Of a DNA stretch of 64,000 nucleotides, positions 42,301 to 49,457 are shown piece by piece. Position numbers and translations under genes: made by a program. The notes under the pieces are model-generated. The model was not told the origin of the DNA. It did not search any database and was given only the letters and a program-made list of their open reading frames with translations. How positions within the stretch are numbered: position 1 is the stretch's first letter; the number at the start of each line of letters is the position of its first letter. Source of the stretch: Pirellulales bacterium (lineage in GTDB: Bacteria; Planctomycetota; Planctomycetia; Pirellulales; JAEUIK01); assembly GCA_019694435.1 (NCBI GenBank), contig JAIBBZ010000007.1, positions 1 through 64,000 on the forward strand. The letters are read 5' to 3'.

Positions 42301-43806
42301 TAGATCCTCGCCCGTGCCGTGCGTGCCGAGATGCTCGAGGAGCACCTCGCAGGCGGCGTCCCACAAGACGAAGCTGCTGCGCGGTCCGACATGGCCACCG
42401 CACTCTCGACCTTCGAGCACGAAGCGCCGGGCTCCGTCCTTGAGGAACATGCGCAGCAAGGCCGGCGATGGGACGTGCAAGTAGGTTGGAATTCCCTCGT
42501 TCTCAAAGACCCGCGCCTGATCGGGGCGCCCGCCGGCGATCAAGGCGAAGGGAGGCCGCGTGGCGAGGATGGCCGCGGTTTGTTCGGTGCGAATTTCGGG
42601 GGGGAGGAATCCGAGGATGCCGGCTCCCCACGACCGATCGCCGAGTAGCGCGCGTGTCGCTTCGAGCAATTCAGTGACCTCGGCCTTGCGCAGCAGGGCC
42701 AGCGCCAAGAACGGCAGCCCGCCCGCTTCGGCCACGGCAGCCGCGAATTCAGCCGTGTCGCTGACGCGCGTCATGGGCCCCTGTAAGATCGGGTAGCGCG
42801 TGCGGTGGCTCTCCGCCAACGGCGAGTTCTCTCCCAATGTTCGCAATCGCCGTGCGATCGCCAGGTGCTCGGCGACGCGCTCGACGACTGCCTGAACGAT
42901 GCCGCCGACGGTTACATAGCGCTGGGCCAGCGCCGCTGCAGACGTGGCGTCCTGCCCGACGATTCTCAATTCGGGAGCATCGCTAGCCGACAACACGGCC
43001 TGGGCGGCCTTGCACCAGGCCTGCCGCTGTTGTTCGCTGTCTGCCGCGCTGGCTTTGATTTCTGACGCCAGGCGGCCGAGCTTGGCCGTCAGCGCCGACC
43101 GTGGCTCGTGGGCCACGCGAATCGGGTAGCCGAACTCGTCGCCCAGTACGGCCGTTTGACTGCCATCGAAGTTTTCGAGGCGAATGCGGGTCGATTCGGA
43201 CCAAGCGGCTTCCCGGGCGAGCAACACCTGCGAGTCGAGCACGACGCCTTGCGCGCCAGCCACGGCGCAAGCCGGTGCCGTATTGAGGCCGATGCCCCCC
43301 TGGACCCAGACGGGTGGCGGAGTGGACATTTCGGGCGCGACCTGTTTGATCCAGCGCTGCAACAGAATAAACGACGTTTCGTCGCCGATCCGACCGCCGG
43401 ACTCGTGACCTTTGAGAATCAGGCCTTGGGCGCCGACTGCAGCCGCGGACCGCATTTCCTCGACGCTGACGGCTTCGCAAAAGACCTCGAAACCGGCAGC
43501 TTGGAGCGTGCCAATCCGGGCAGCAAAGTCTGGCCCGATACCGCCGGCCAGGATGACCCAACGCAGATTCATCGGGCGCGTGGCGACCAGCTCGTCGGCG
43601 AGCCAGCCGGTCATCGTGCCCAGCTTGATTCCGTATCCCTGTGTACCGAACTGCTGCAGACGGGCATGTGCGGCACGAATGGCCTCGGGGCCGCTGGCAA
43701 ATTCCAGATCCAGCACGCCGCGAGCACCGGCTCGACTCGCCGCGATGGCAAGGGCCGGGTCGGCATGCCCCGGCGGCGTGAGAACAAACAGATCACTGCG
43801 CTGCAT
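36382..43806 (-). CDS. Giant type I PKS / PUFA-synthase-like protein: ER-ER-KS-AT-ACP-KR
   Basis: An iterative synthase of 2474 aa (numbering below approximate). Two tandem flavin TIM-barrel domains of the PfaD/nitronate-monooxygenase type come first: about 1-335 with KGHESGGRIGDETSF and WVQGGIGLNTAPACAVAGAQ, and about 340-690 with YPILQGPMTRVSD and GRECGGHVGPRSSFVLWD. The ketosynthase (about 700-1130) has Cys in VDAACASSLAAVQ and His in EAHGTGT and IGHSKCAAG. The acyltransferase (about 1270-1590) has LLFPGQGSQYPN and GHSFGELTAL. After a Pro/Ala linker one carrier domain follows (LGVDSIKRVEIL, about 1849), then a ketoreductase (about 1900-2470) with ITGGARGITAKVAVEL and SSLASRYGNRGQSDYAAANE. 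The ATG at 43806 has AGAGGA eight bases upstream; a GTG at 43827 is the alternative. Together with the next gene it supplies KS, AT, ACP, KR, DH and ER. Confidence 0.92.
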   Translation of the reverse strand: MQRSDLFVLTPPGHADPALAIAASRAGARGVLDLEFASGPEAIRAAHARLQQFGTQGYGIKLGTMTGWLADELVATRPMNLRWVILAGGIGPDFAARIGTLQAAGFEVFCEAVSVEEMRSAAAVGAQGLILKGHESGGRIGDETSFILLQRWIKQVAPEMSTPPPVWVQGGIGLNTAPACAVAGAQGVVLDSQVLLAREAAWSESTRIRLENFDGSQTAVLGDEFGYPIRVAHEPRSALTAKLGRLASEIKASAADSEQQRQAWCKAAQAVLSASDAPELRIVGQDATSAAALAQRYVTVGGIVQAVVERVAEHLAIARRLRTLGENSPLAESHRTRYPILQGPMTRVSDTAEFAAAVAEAGGLPFLALALLRKAEVTELLEATRALLGDRSWGAGILGFLPPEIRTEQTAAILATRPPFALIAGGRPDQARVFENEGIPTYLHVPSPALLRMFLKDGARRFVLEGRECGGHVGPRSSFVLWDAACEVLLEHLGTHGTGEDLHVVFAGGIHDGLSGAMVATMAARLAQRGVRVGALLGTAYLFTEEAVACGAIVPRFQAKALDCERTVLLETGTGHAIRCVPTPYCDDFAEEKRKLEQAGRTTEEITRSLEWMNVGRLRVASKGVDRAGSDTAAPGKLFPVAEADQESRGMYMIGQLAALRREVITIAELHAEVSTGAAHLLDRRTTIQPCDSRHRAESPCEVAVIGASCFYPGATSLEQYWNNILRRVYSVTEIPTTHWDWSLYYDPDPMAKDKIISKWGGFLSDIQFDPFRYGITPAAMKAVEPLQLLLLEAVRHALRESGYEQRPFARERTAAICGIGGGGSPIATAYGFRTCMPLIDGVPGMPIRGREIVERCEGMLPEWTEDSFPGFLMNVAVGRVANRFDLGGANYAVDAACASSLAAVQLAVRELQTGASDLALAMGADTVQTPFAYMAFSKTFALSRQGRCRPFDAAADGIVLSEGIGVVVLKRLADAMRDGDQVLAVVRGIGSSSDGREKGLTAPNASGQMRALRRAYEQAGLSPARLGLVEAHGTGTVVGDRTESESLGTFLQQAGATPAQTAVGSVKSMIGHSKCAAGIGGLIKTALALHHKVLPPTLVETPNPGAGFGAGPLYLNTEARPWIHGGAEPRLAGVSAFGFGGTNFHVVLEEHVGDFTPTPARSRQAWDAELIVCRQPTREKLLAMAQHIQQGLSRGGKPRLVDLAASTWRASSTDPGHPTLALVVASIDELRERLPLALQALRGSESQHADPRGIYFAAHPTANRGRVALLFPGQGSQYPNMLADLAISFDCVREAFDAAARQLSGRFDVPLERLIYPPSAFDDGARQQAARDLARTDVAQPALAAASLGAWALWRRLGMSAEMVAGHSFGELTALCAAGTLSPADLLHLAHRRGVLMAAAAGGDAEGLLAVDADQRAVAECLQDLPGVTLANLNSPSQTVISASTTQLEAARASLAAARLKTRDLPVACGFHSPCVASAAAHLAAELREIAWMAPSVAVYSNTTATPYPDEPTRIVERLSEHLAAPVRWIEQVEAMYADGARVFVEVGPQGVLTGLVKQILGERDHVAVATDLRGRSGHLQLVQSVAQLLLRGVPLEVDVLTAGRSQSPFALSDLEKQSELPPPTPSTWIVNGVRARPLNAPEQPHLGQRVTAAQLPAAPSPALTNGTHHPAVKPDSSLTMSPLPNNFPEPPLNTNSPAATNGHAATTGAWTAASADQVADDATLVLCRYQDLMAKFLDTQQALVRDYLQLMSGGPLAQTPLPSVPAAVEMPIATAASAPHVETPSAEAQPVVASAGAAEAAPVEVTREELTRRLLDLVCKRTGYPQEMLDLDLDLEADLGVDSIKRVEILGTLAESLGGKESELGGRLELEKLTVLRTLRGILDYLAQHVLTPQTAGTNGSAASHPETNGKSSGTNGTPRFDATAHRETGELAVQRAVVELIDAPLPGGAAPLIPSGTVVITDDQRGIARHFASRLADFGQQVVLVRMVPGAAAVDEVDGIYRADLADAEQVEALAERLRNECGTIGGLVHLAPLAAQAGDVPLTEQIYRDVKSTYLLARTLEDDLVQAGANGSSLLLVGASLGGQLGFEQGPLSEHFRAGHGGILGLLKCIAQEWDAVLVRAVDVDLARDPEELAEALLAELSDREGPVEIGISDRRVTWKPASAPLIDLAADDFALPQGAKILITGGARGITAKVAVELARHGQPHLVLVGRTALPSDDEPTELQALTEPAELKRALIQRLEAAGQPATPKAVEREHRQLLAAREIRATLAEIAAAGATWEYHALDVRDIDAFGRLIDQLNATGGVQGVVHGAGVIEDKLLRDKTPESFDRVFRTKVDSALVLAERLDPTQLKFCVLFSSLASRYGNRGQSDYAAANEVLSKLAAQLDRRWPGRVCAIAWGPWSGVGMVAELEPHLVRRGLKLITPAEGPRFVLAEIATSEKGPCEVVIAGGAEHLVRPRKISATAAQNA

Positions 43807-44337
43807 CAAACAAATCCTCTGTGGCACTTTCGCATGGTGTGCGATCGGGCAAACCGCCGCGGACTTTGCGCCCGGTGTGCGGCGGCCGAGAGCGAAACCC
43901 GCTCACCGTCCGACGTTAGGATAATGCAGAAGAGGTAGCGATTCTCTCCATAATCCGCCTTTTCCGCCCCAATTTCCTGCAAAGGCGGATCATCCTGCCC
44001 TGGTAAGCGCAGGGCCCTGGCCGTCTGTTACCCACCCGCGCGGTACGTGATGGGCCAAGGACTTGCGCTCTCGTCGAGGGCGGCTTACGGCCCACTGTGC
44101 GAACGAAGCGGCGCCAACTGCACCGACCGGCGAGCCAGTCGGCAAGCGCTCTCCGATTGCCGGCGCAGGCGGTAGACCCTTGGCGGCAAGCTCGGTAAAC
44201 CCTGCCGGAGAATCCGTCTGCGCTGGCGCCCCCCTCGCAGTTTCGCGGGAATCGAGGCCGTAGAATCGCCCCGTTCACCAGCCCAGGTACTTACTGGCCG
44301 ATCCTAGGTATGAACACCGTGGTAGCGAGGCGAAAAC
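43807..44337. other. Divergent intergenic region upstream of the PKS operon
   Basis: About 530 bases between the minus-strand PKS operon and the plus-strand beta-barrel gene, so it should contain both promoters. It holds a perfect 10-bp inverted repeat (43953-43990). No confident -35/-10 pair was found. No gene is supported; the minus frame at 43916-44278 is Arg-rich and not domain-like. Confidence 0.5.
43953..43990. promoter_or_regulatory. Perfect 10-bp inverted repeat upstream of the PKS operon
   Basis: ATCCGCCTTT (43953-43962) and AAAGGCGGAT (43981-43990) are exact complements with an 18-base spacer, about 150 bases upstream of the PKS start. The spacing fits either an RNA hairpin in the leader or two half-sites for a dimeric or looping regulator. 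AT content nearby is higher than average for the window, as in promoter regions. Confidence 0.45.
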
Positions 44338-45180
44338 TTGGCGGGACAACGCGCTAGGCTCTGTGCGGCTCTCGGGGCATGGATGGCCCTGGCCACGACC
44401 ATCCACCATGGGTGGCCGTCGTTCGCGCGTGCGCAACAGGTAGCGGGCGCCGAAGCCGGCGGCGGCGAAGAGTTCGAAACCGACCGCGACGCTTTCACGC
44501 CCGCCACCAATACGGTTGCCCCGCGCGAAAACCTGCTCGAGTCGTCGTATTCATTCATCGACAACCGATTCGGGCCGGAATCGCACAGTGTTCCGGAACT
44601 GCTCGTGCGCCACGGGCTGACCGAGCGATTCGAACTCCGCGCCGGCTGGAACTACGAGGTAGGCGGAGGAGGCACCGTTTCGGGCGGCGAGGTGGGCGGC
44701 GAAGATTTCGTGGCCGAGCAGGAATCGCGTGTCCTATACGGCGGCAAATACCAGCTTTCGGATCAATCGGGCTGGACGCCGCGCAGCTCGCTCATCGTCC
44801 AGGGTTATACGCCGACTTCAGGCCCTTCGAACGCGTCGACGATTACCCTCGGCGAGGCCTGGGGCTGGGAGTTTGCCAACGGTTGGCGCTGGGATTCGGC
44901 CTTCCGTTTCGGCACGGGATTCGACGAAGGCGACTACTTGAATCAATGGGCACCGTCGACCGTGCTCAGGATTCCTTTCGGCGAACGCTGGAACGCGCAT
45001 GCCGAGTATTTCGGCATCATGTCGAGCCATGCGGCCTCCGACTTCAGCCATCACTTCGCGAGCTTCGGTGGTCACTTCCTGGTCACGCCGAACATCGAGC
45101 TCGGCATGCGTTTCGGCTTCGGCTTGAACGAACAGTCGGCCCGGTATTTCAACAACGTCGGTATCGGCTGGCGGTTCTGA
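44338..45180 (+). CDS. Outer-membrane beta-barrel protein (transporter/MetA-like)
   Basis: A 280-aa exported protein. The TTG at 44338 has GAGG about 9 bases upstream and gives a signal peptide (RLCAALGAWMALATTIHHGW...FARAQQ); an ATG at 44383 is an alternative. After an acidic linker the mature part shows repeated amphipathic strands: LLESSYSFIDNRFG, RFELRAGWNYEVGGGG, GGKYQLSDQSGWTPRSSLIV and HFLVTPNIELGMRFGFGLNE. It ends in GIGWRF, the aromatic-ending strand of outer-membrane barrels. It matches the general pattern of the outer-membrane 'transporter' family that includes phenol-degradation MetA-like proteins. It is convergent with the cytochrome P460 gene (39-base gap). Substrate unknown. 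Confidence 0.7.
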   Translation: MAGQRARLCAALGAWMALATTIHHGWPSFARAQQVAGAEAGGGEEFETDRDAFTPATNTVAPRENLLESSYSFIDNRFGPESHSVPELLVRHGLTERFELRAGWNYEVGGGGTVSGGEVGGEDFVAEQESRVLYGGKYQLSDQSGWTPRSSLIVQGYTPTSGPSNASTITLGEAWGWEFANGWRWDSAFRFGTGFDEGDYLNQWAPSTVLRIPFGERWNAHAEYFGIMSSHAASDFSHHFASFGGHFLVTPNIELGMRFGFGLNEQSARYFNNVGIGWRF

Positions 45181-45219
45181 CAGCGCATCTTGCGCCGCGC
45201 GCCCCGACGCCAGGCCAGG

Positions 45220-45864
45220 TCATTCGCCGGCAGGCTTGTCGAGCTGGCGCTGACGCGCCGAGCGCAACACCGAGTAGAACTGCACGAACACGCCGTTGTC
45301 GGCGCCGTGTTGCGCGTGACATTCGAAACAATCCTTGGTGGGGAGCGGCTTGCACGCCGCGCGCCCGCGATCATTCGCGGCGAACAGGAAATATCCCCAG
45401 CCGTCGTCAAACCGCCGCGTGTCGCGAACCGAGACCTCCAGACCCTGCGTCGGAGCGGCGAAGGTCCCCTGGCGATTGATCTCGTCTTCGCCTTGCCGCC
45501 GCATCGCGGGGTTGTTCGTCACGACAAACACCGTTTGCTCGGCCCACTCGCCCGTGCGCACGTAGTGATCGAATGCTTGCGGCTGCATGTAGACGTTGTG
45601 GAACACGCCCGGCCGCGCCGGATCACGATCCTGGCCAGGCAAGTAGTCTAATCCCAACGACGTTCCCACGAGCGTCCAACGCTCGTAGCCTTCGGGCCGC
45701 AGCAGTTCGCCCGCGTCGTTGTACTGGGGCAGCGCCATCGCGGCCGACGAGTCGCGCCCGGCGGGGGCGCCTTCCTCGGCCGTCGATCGCGGCGCCAGGA
45801 ATGAGATCAGCCCGACCGACAACATCAGGCCGCCGAGCGTCACCAGCGCGGGCTTCTTCTTCAT
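45220..45864 (-). CDS. Cytochrome P460 family protein
   Basis: A periplasmic c-type heme protein, 214 aa, with signal/anchor MKKKPALVTLGGLMLSVGLI. The P460 core is visible: NDAGELLRPEGYERWTLVGT, FHNVYMQPQAFDHYVRTGEW, and the heme motif CFECHAQHGADNGVFVQFY near residue 181. In characterised P460 enzymes a Lys cross-links to the heme and oxidises hydroxylamine. I cannot identify the cross-linking Lys here from sequence alone, and many P460-fold proteins lack hydroxylamine activity. It stands alone on its strand. Confidence 0.85.
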   Translation of the reverse strand: MKKKPALVTLGGLMLSVGLISFLAPRSTAEEGAPAGRDSSAAMALPQYNDAGELLRPEGYERWTLVGTSLGLDYLPGQDRDPARPGVFHNVYMQPQAFDHYVRTGEWAEQTVFVVTNNPAMRRQGEDEINRQGTFAAPTQGLEVSVRDTRRFDDGWGYFLFAANDRGRAACKPLPTKDCFECHAQHGADNGVFVQFYSVLRSARQRQLDKPAGE

Positions 45865-46252
45865 GACACACCAGTCAGGTTTGCCAAACGAATGCGTAGC
45901 AATTGAGCCGACGCATCATGCTCTTCGCCCTACTTCGCGGTGTCAATCAAGGGGGCGTCAAAACGGCGAGTTCAGGCGACATCGGAGGACGCCGTTTCGG
46001 CCATCGGCGTGCGACTCATCGCCCCGCGAGCGTCGCCAAGTTCGCTTCAGGTGCGTGTGCATCGCGCGGCGTTTGCCTGCTGATGGTACGCCGGCTGTCG
46101 CCGAGCGTTGCCGTGGCGCTCGTGGCGTCGTAGCCCTGCCGGCGCTATTGATGCTGGTGCCTGAGGGCCGTGAAAAAGCCTGCTAGCCCGGAAGCTGCAA
46201 AGGCCCTGCAGGCGGTGATGGAAAGCTTCAATCGTCTTGCAGGACGGCGACG
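45865..46252. other. Divergent intergenic region with an inverted repeat
   Basis: About 390 bases between the cytochrome P460 gene (minus) and the TolC-like gene (plus). AAACGGCG (45961-45968) and CGCCGTTT (45990-45997) form a perfect 8-bp inverted repeat with a 21-base spacer, a possible operator or leader hairpin. No gene is supported; the plus frame ending at 46186 lacks domain features. Confidence 0.45.
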
Positions 46253-48184
46253 ATGCGAGCGGAGTTGGGGGGATCCTGCGCGCACCGGGTAAGAGGTACG
46301 CTCGGCGTGGTTCTTCGGGTCGTTATCATCTGGCTGCTAGCTGCCACCTGGTGGCCGGTCGTCGCCCGGGCGCAGGGGGTGCCGCCGGTTTTCCTGCCCG
46401 AGCAGCGGCGCATCCTGGCTCGGCAGCCGGAGCAATTCCCTGTCGCTCCGCTTCCCCGAATTCCTGCGCCGCCGACAGTGAGGGAGCCGCTGGAATCGCG
46501 GCCCGAGTGGCCGCTGTCGCTGGACGAAGCGATTCGCGTCGCGCTGGCCAACGCGCAGGTGGTGCGCGTCCTGGCGGGGACGACCGCTGTTTCGAGCGGC
46601 AACACCGTGTACGACCCGGCCATTGCCAACACGACGATCGACCAACAGCGCGCGCCGTTCGATCCGCGGGCTTTCAGTCGCAACGGCTGGTCCAAGCTCG
46701 ATCACCCTCAGGGCGTAATCGTCGACCCCGGCCCGCCGCCGCAAGCGGGCATTATCGGCACGACCACGGACAACTTCAGCTCGTCGAGCGGCATCAGCAA
46801 ACGCCTGCTCAGCGGTGCCACGGCCGGCGCTGCGGCCAACGTGAATCAGTTGCGATCGAGCGTGACGGGGCTGCCGCTCAACCCGTCGACCTCGAACAAT
46901 ACCGAGCTGTCGCTGACGCAGCCGTTGTTACAGGGGTTCGGCACGCGCGTCAACACGGCGCCGATCTTGATCGCGCGTATCGACACGGAGCGGTCGTTTT
47001 TTCAGTTGAAACGCTCGATGCAAGAGCTCGTGCGGAGCGTCGTCGAGGGCTACTGGCAGCTCGTGTTCGCCGAAACCGACGTCTGGGCCCGGCGGCAGCA
47101 AGTGGCCCAAGGCCGCGAGGCGCTCGAGCGCGCCTTGGCACGCATGGAAACCGGTATCGGCAATGTGGGCGACGTGGCGCAGTCGCGCGTCGCGTATGAG
47201 AACTTTCGCGCGACGCTCGTCGCCTCCGAGGCCAACTTGCTGCAGCGCGAAGCCGCGCTGCGCAACCTGCTGGGAATCGTGCCCTCGGACGGGCGGTTGA
47301 TCAAGCCGCGCACGGCACCGCGCACCAGCCGCGTCGAAACTCCCTGGGAACAAATCGTGGCCGCGGCCGAGGTTTACCGGCCCGACCTGGTCGAACTGAA
47401 GCTGGTCATTGAGGCCGACCAGCAGCGGCTACTCGTGGCCCGTAACCAGGCGCTGCCCAACGTGGCCGCCTCGGGGCTGTACCGATTCAACGGTCTCGAG
47501 GGACACACGCCGGATCGCCGTCGGATCGACGACAACGGCGATTTCGCGGATTGGGAGCTGGGGGTGAATTTCTCCGTGCCCTTGGCGCTGCGCGGCGAAC
47601 GCGCGCAGATCCGTTCGAACGAGCTGCTGCTCATGCGCGACCGCGCGAATCTGAGCCAGGCCGTGCATCAATCGTCGCACCTCCTGGCGGCCAATTTGCG
47701 CAACCTGGACCAGTTCTATCAGCAGTACCTCGCCTACGTGCGCGTGCGCGAGGCGGCGCGCGAAAACCTCGAACGGCAGTTGGCCGATTACCTCACGGGT
47801 CGCCGTACGCTTTACCTGAACGTGCTCCAGGCAATCACCGATTGGGGCAACGCCGTCTCGAGCGAGATCCAATCGCTGGCTGCCTATAACACCGAATTGG
47901 CAACGCTCGAACTACAGACCGGCACGATTCTCGAGAGTCACGGCGTGCGCTTCGTCGAGGAGCGCTATCGGTCGCTGGGGCCCCTCGGGCGGCTCGCCGC
48001 ACCGTGGCTGTATCCCGAGGCGATTGGCCCGACGCCGAATGTCGATCAACCGCCGGTTCCTCAACCAGAGCAGTGGCGTCAGCCGGACGTCATCCCCCTG
48101 CCCGAGGCCGAGCCACTCGAAGAAGTGCCAGCGCCAGCTGCGCGCCCCGAGTTACCGCCTCCCGCCGCGGCAGCGCCGCGCTGA
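46253..48184 (+). CDS. TolC-family outer-membrane efflux protein
   Basis: A 643-aa outer-membrane channel component, longer than classical TolC. An N-terminal hydrophobic signal (VLRVVIIWLLAATWWPVVARA) is followed by a Pro-rich stretch and two OEP repeats with long helices: MQELVRSVVEGYWQLVFAET, ALARMETGIGNVGDVAQSRV, and LDQFYQQYLAYVRVREAARE with LADYLTGRRTLYLNVLQAIT. The C-terminus is an Ala/Pro-rich tail. It is convergent with the macB-like permease gene 19 bases away, and the adaptor and ATPase follow on that strand. This supports a tripartite TolC-MacAB-like exporter encoded on both strands. Confidence 0.88.
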   Translation: MRAELGGSCAHRVRGTLGVVLRVVIIWLLAATWWPVVARAQGVPPVFLPEQRRILARQPEQFPVAPLPRIPAPPTVREPLESRPEWPLSLDEAIRVALANAQVVRVLAGTTAVSSGNTVYDPAIANTTIDQQRAPFDPRAFSRNGWSKLDHPQGVIVDPGPPPQAGIIGTTTDNFSSSSGISKRLLSGATAGAAANVNQLRSSVTGLPLNPSTSNNTELSLTQPLLQGFGTRVNTAPILIARIDTERSFFQLKRSMQELVRSVVEGYWQLVFAETDVWARRQQVAQGREALERALARMETGIGNVGDVAQSRVAYENFRATLVASEANLLQREAALRNLLGIVPSDGRLIKPRTAPRTSRVETPWEQIVAAAEVYRPDLVELKLVIEADQQRLLVARNQALPNVAASGLYRFNGLEGHTPDRRRIDDNGDFADWELGVNFSVPLALRGERAQIRSNELLLMRDRANLSQAVHQSSHLLAANLRNLDQFYQQYLAYVRVREAARENLERQLADYLTGRRTLYLNVLQAITDWGNAVSSEIQSLAAYNTELATLELQTGTILESHGVRFVEERYRSLGPLGRLAAPWLYPEAIGPTPNVDQPPVPQPEQWRQPDVIPLPEAEPLEEVPAPAARPELPPPAAAAPR

Positions 48185-48203
48185 TACCGAGCAGCGCAGA
48201 CCA

Positions 48204-49451
48204 TCATTCGTACCGGAGCGACTCGATCGGGTCGAGTTGGCTGGCCTTGCGCGCGGGATAAAACCCGAAAAACATGCCGACCGCGCTGGTCACGGCCAGG
48301 GCCAGGACGATCGAGCTCGGCGAGACGACGATCGGCCACTTGGCCCCCGGCGATACCTGGTTGATCGTCAGCGTGATGCCGACCGATGCGGCGATCCCGC
48401 AAGCCACGCCCACCAGCCCACCCAGCAGCGAGAGCAGCGTCGCTTCGACCAGAAATTGGCGCAGGATGTCGCGGCCGCGGGCACCCACGGCCAGTCGAAT
48501 GCCGATCTCGCGGGTCCGCTCGCTCACCGAGACGAGCATGATGTTCATGATGCCCACGCCCCCGACCAGCAGCGACACGCTGGCGATCGCGCTGAGCAGC
48601 ATGGTCATGATCCCGGTGATGATGCCCAGGACGCGGGCAAACTCCGACGTGTTTTCGACGTGGAAATCGTTGCGGCGCCCCGGGCGAATGTGATGGCGCT
48701 CGGCCAGCAGCGTCTCGATCTCGAATTGCGCGTCGCTCATCGTCCGCAGGCTCGTGGCCGACACCATGATCAGCCCGACGTTGTTGAACGAGGTCCCAGC
48801 GAGCCGCGTTTGGACGGTCGTGAAAGGTACGACCAGGATGTTGTCCTGGTCCTGGCCGAACATATTCGCGCCTTTGGGTTCGAAGACGCCGATCACCTCG
48901 AAAGGCACGTTCTTGATGCGGATGGTCTTGCCGATGGGTTCCTGGCCCTGGAACAGCTCGCGGACGATCGTCTGCCCGATGACGCAGACCTTGCCCGCGG
49001 CCCGGACTTCGGCGTCGGAGAAGAAGCCGCCCTGCGACAGCCCCCAGTTGCGCACGACGAGATAATCGGCCGACACGCCGTGCATCTCGTCGGCCATCCA
49101 ATTGACGTTGGCATAGACGATTTGTCCCTGGCCGGGCACGATCGGCGTTGCGGCGCGCACCGAGGGGCAGTCGCGCGTAATCGCGTCGGCATCGGCGGCC
49201 GTAAGCGACACGGCGCCGCTCGAACCCCGAACGCCGCCGTCTTCCTCCATCCGCCGGGGAAACACGAAGATCACGTTCGAGCCGAGGCTTTCGAACTGCT
49301 GCTGCACCATCCGGCCGGCACTCAGCCCAATCGAGACGGTCGTCACGACGGCCGCGACGCCGATCACGATTCCCAGCACCGTCAGCCCGGCCCGCAGTTT
49401 ATTGCGGGTCAGCGCGACCCAACTGACTCGCAAGATCAGCCAGACGTTCAT
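48204..49451 (-). CDS. MacB-like ABC transporter permease
   Basis: Inner-membrane permease, 415 aa, four helices. The N-terminal helix (LTVLGIVIGVAAVVTTVSIG) precedes a periplasmic MacB-PCD domain with FESLGSNVIFVFPRRM, GQTIVRELFQGQEPIGKTIR and VPFEVIGVFEPKGANMFGQD. The FtsX domain has VSLLVGGVGIMNIMLVSVSE, RTREIGIRLAVGARGRDILR and FFGFYPARKASQLDPIESLR, the hallmark end of MacB. In E. coli MacB this is fused to the ATPase; here the ATPase is separate. Third gene of an ATPase-adaptor-permease operon. Confidence 0.92.
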   Translation of the reverse strand: MNVWLILRVSWVALTRNKLRAGLTVLGIVIGVAAVVTTVSIGLSAGRMVQQQFESLGSNVIFVFPRRMEEDGGVRGSSGAVSLTAADADAITRDCPSVRAATPIVPGQGQIVYANVNWMADEMHGVSADYLVVRNWGLSQGGFFSDAEVRAAGKVCVIGQTIVRELFQGQEPIGKTIRIKNVPFEVIGVFEPKGANMFGQDQDNILVVPFTTVQTRLAGTSFNNVGLIMVSATSLRTMSDAQFEIETLLAERHHIRPGRRNDFHVENTSEFARVLGIITGIMTMLLSAIASVSLLVGGVGIMNIMLVSVSERTREIGIRLAVGARGRDILRQFLVEATLLSLLGGLVGVACGIAASVGITLTINQVSPGAKWPIVVSPSSIVLALAVTSAVGMFFGFYPARKASQLDPIESLRYE

Positions 49452-49457
49452 CGCCGC

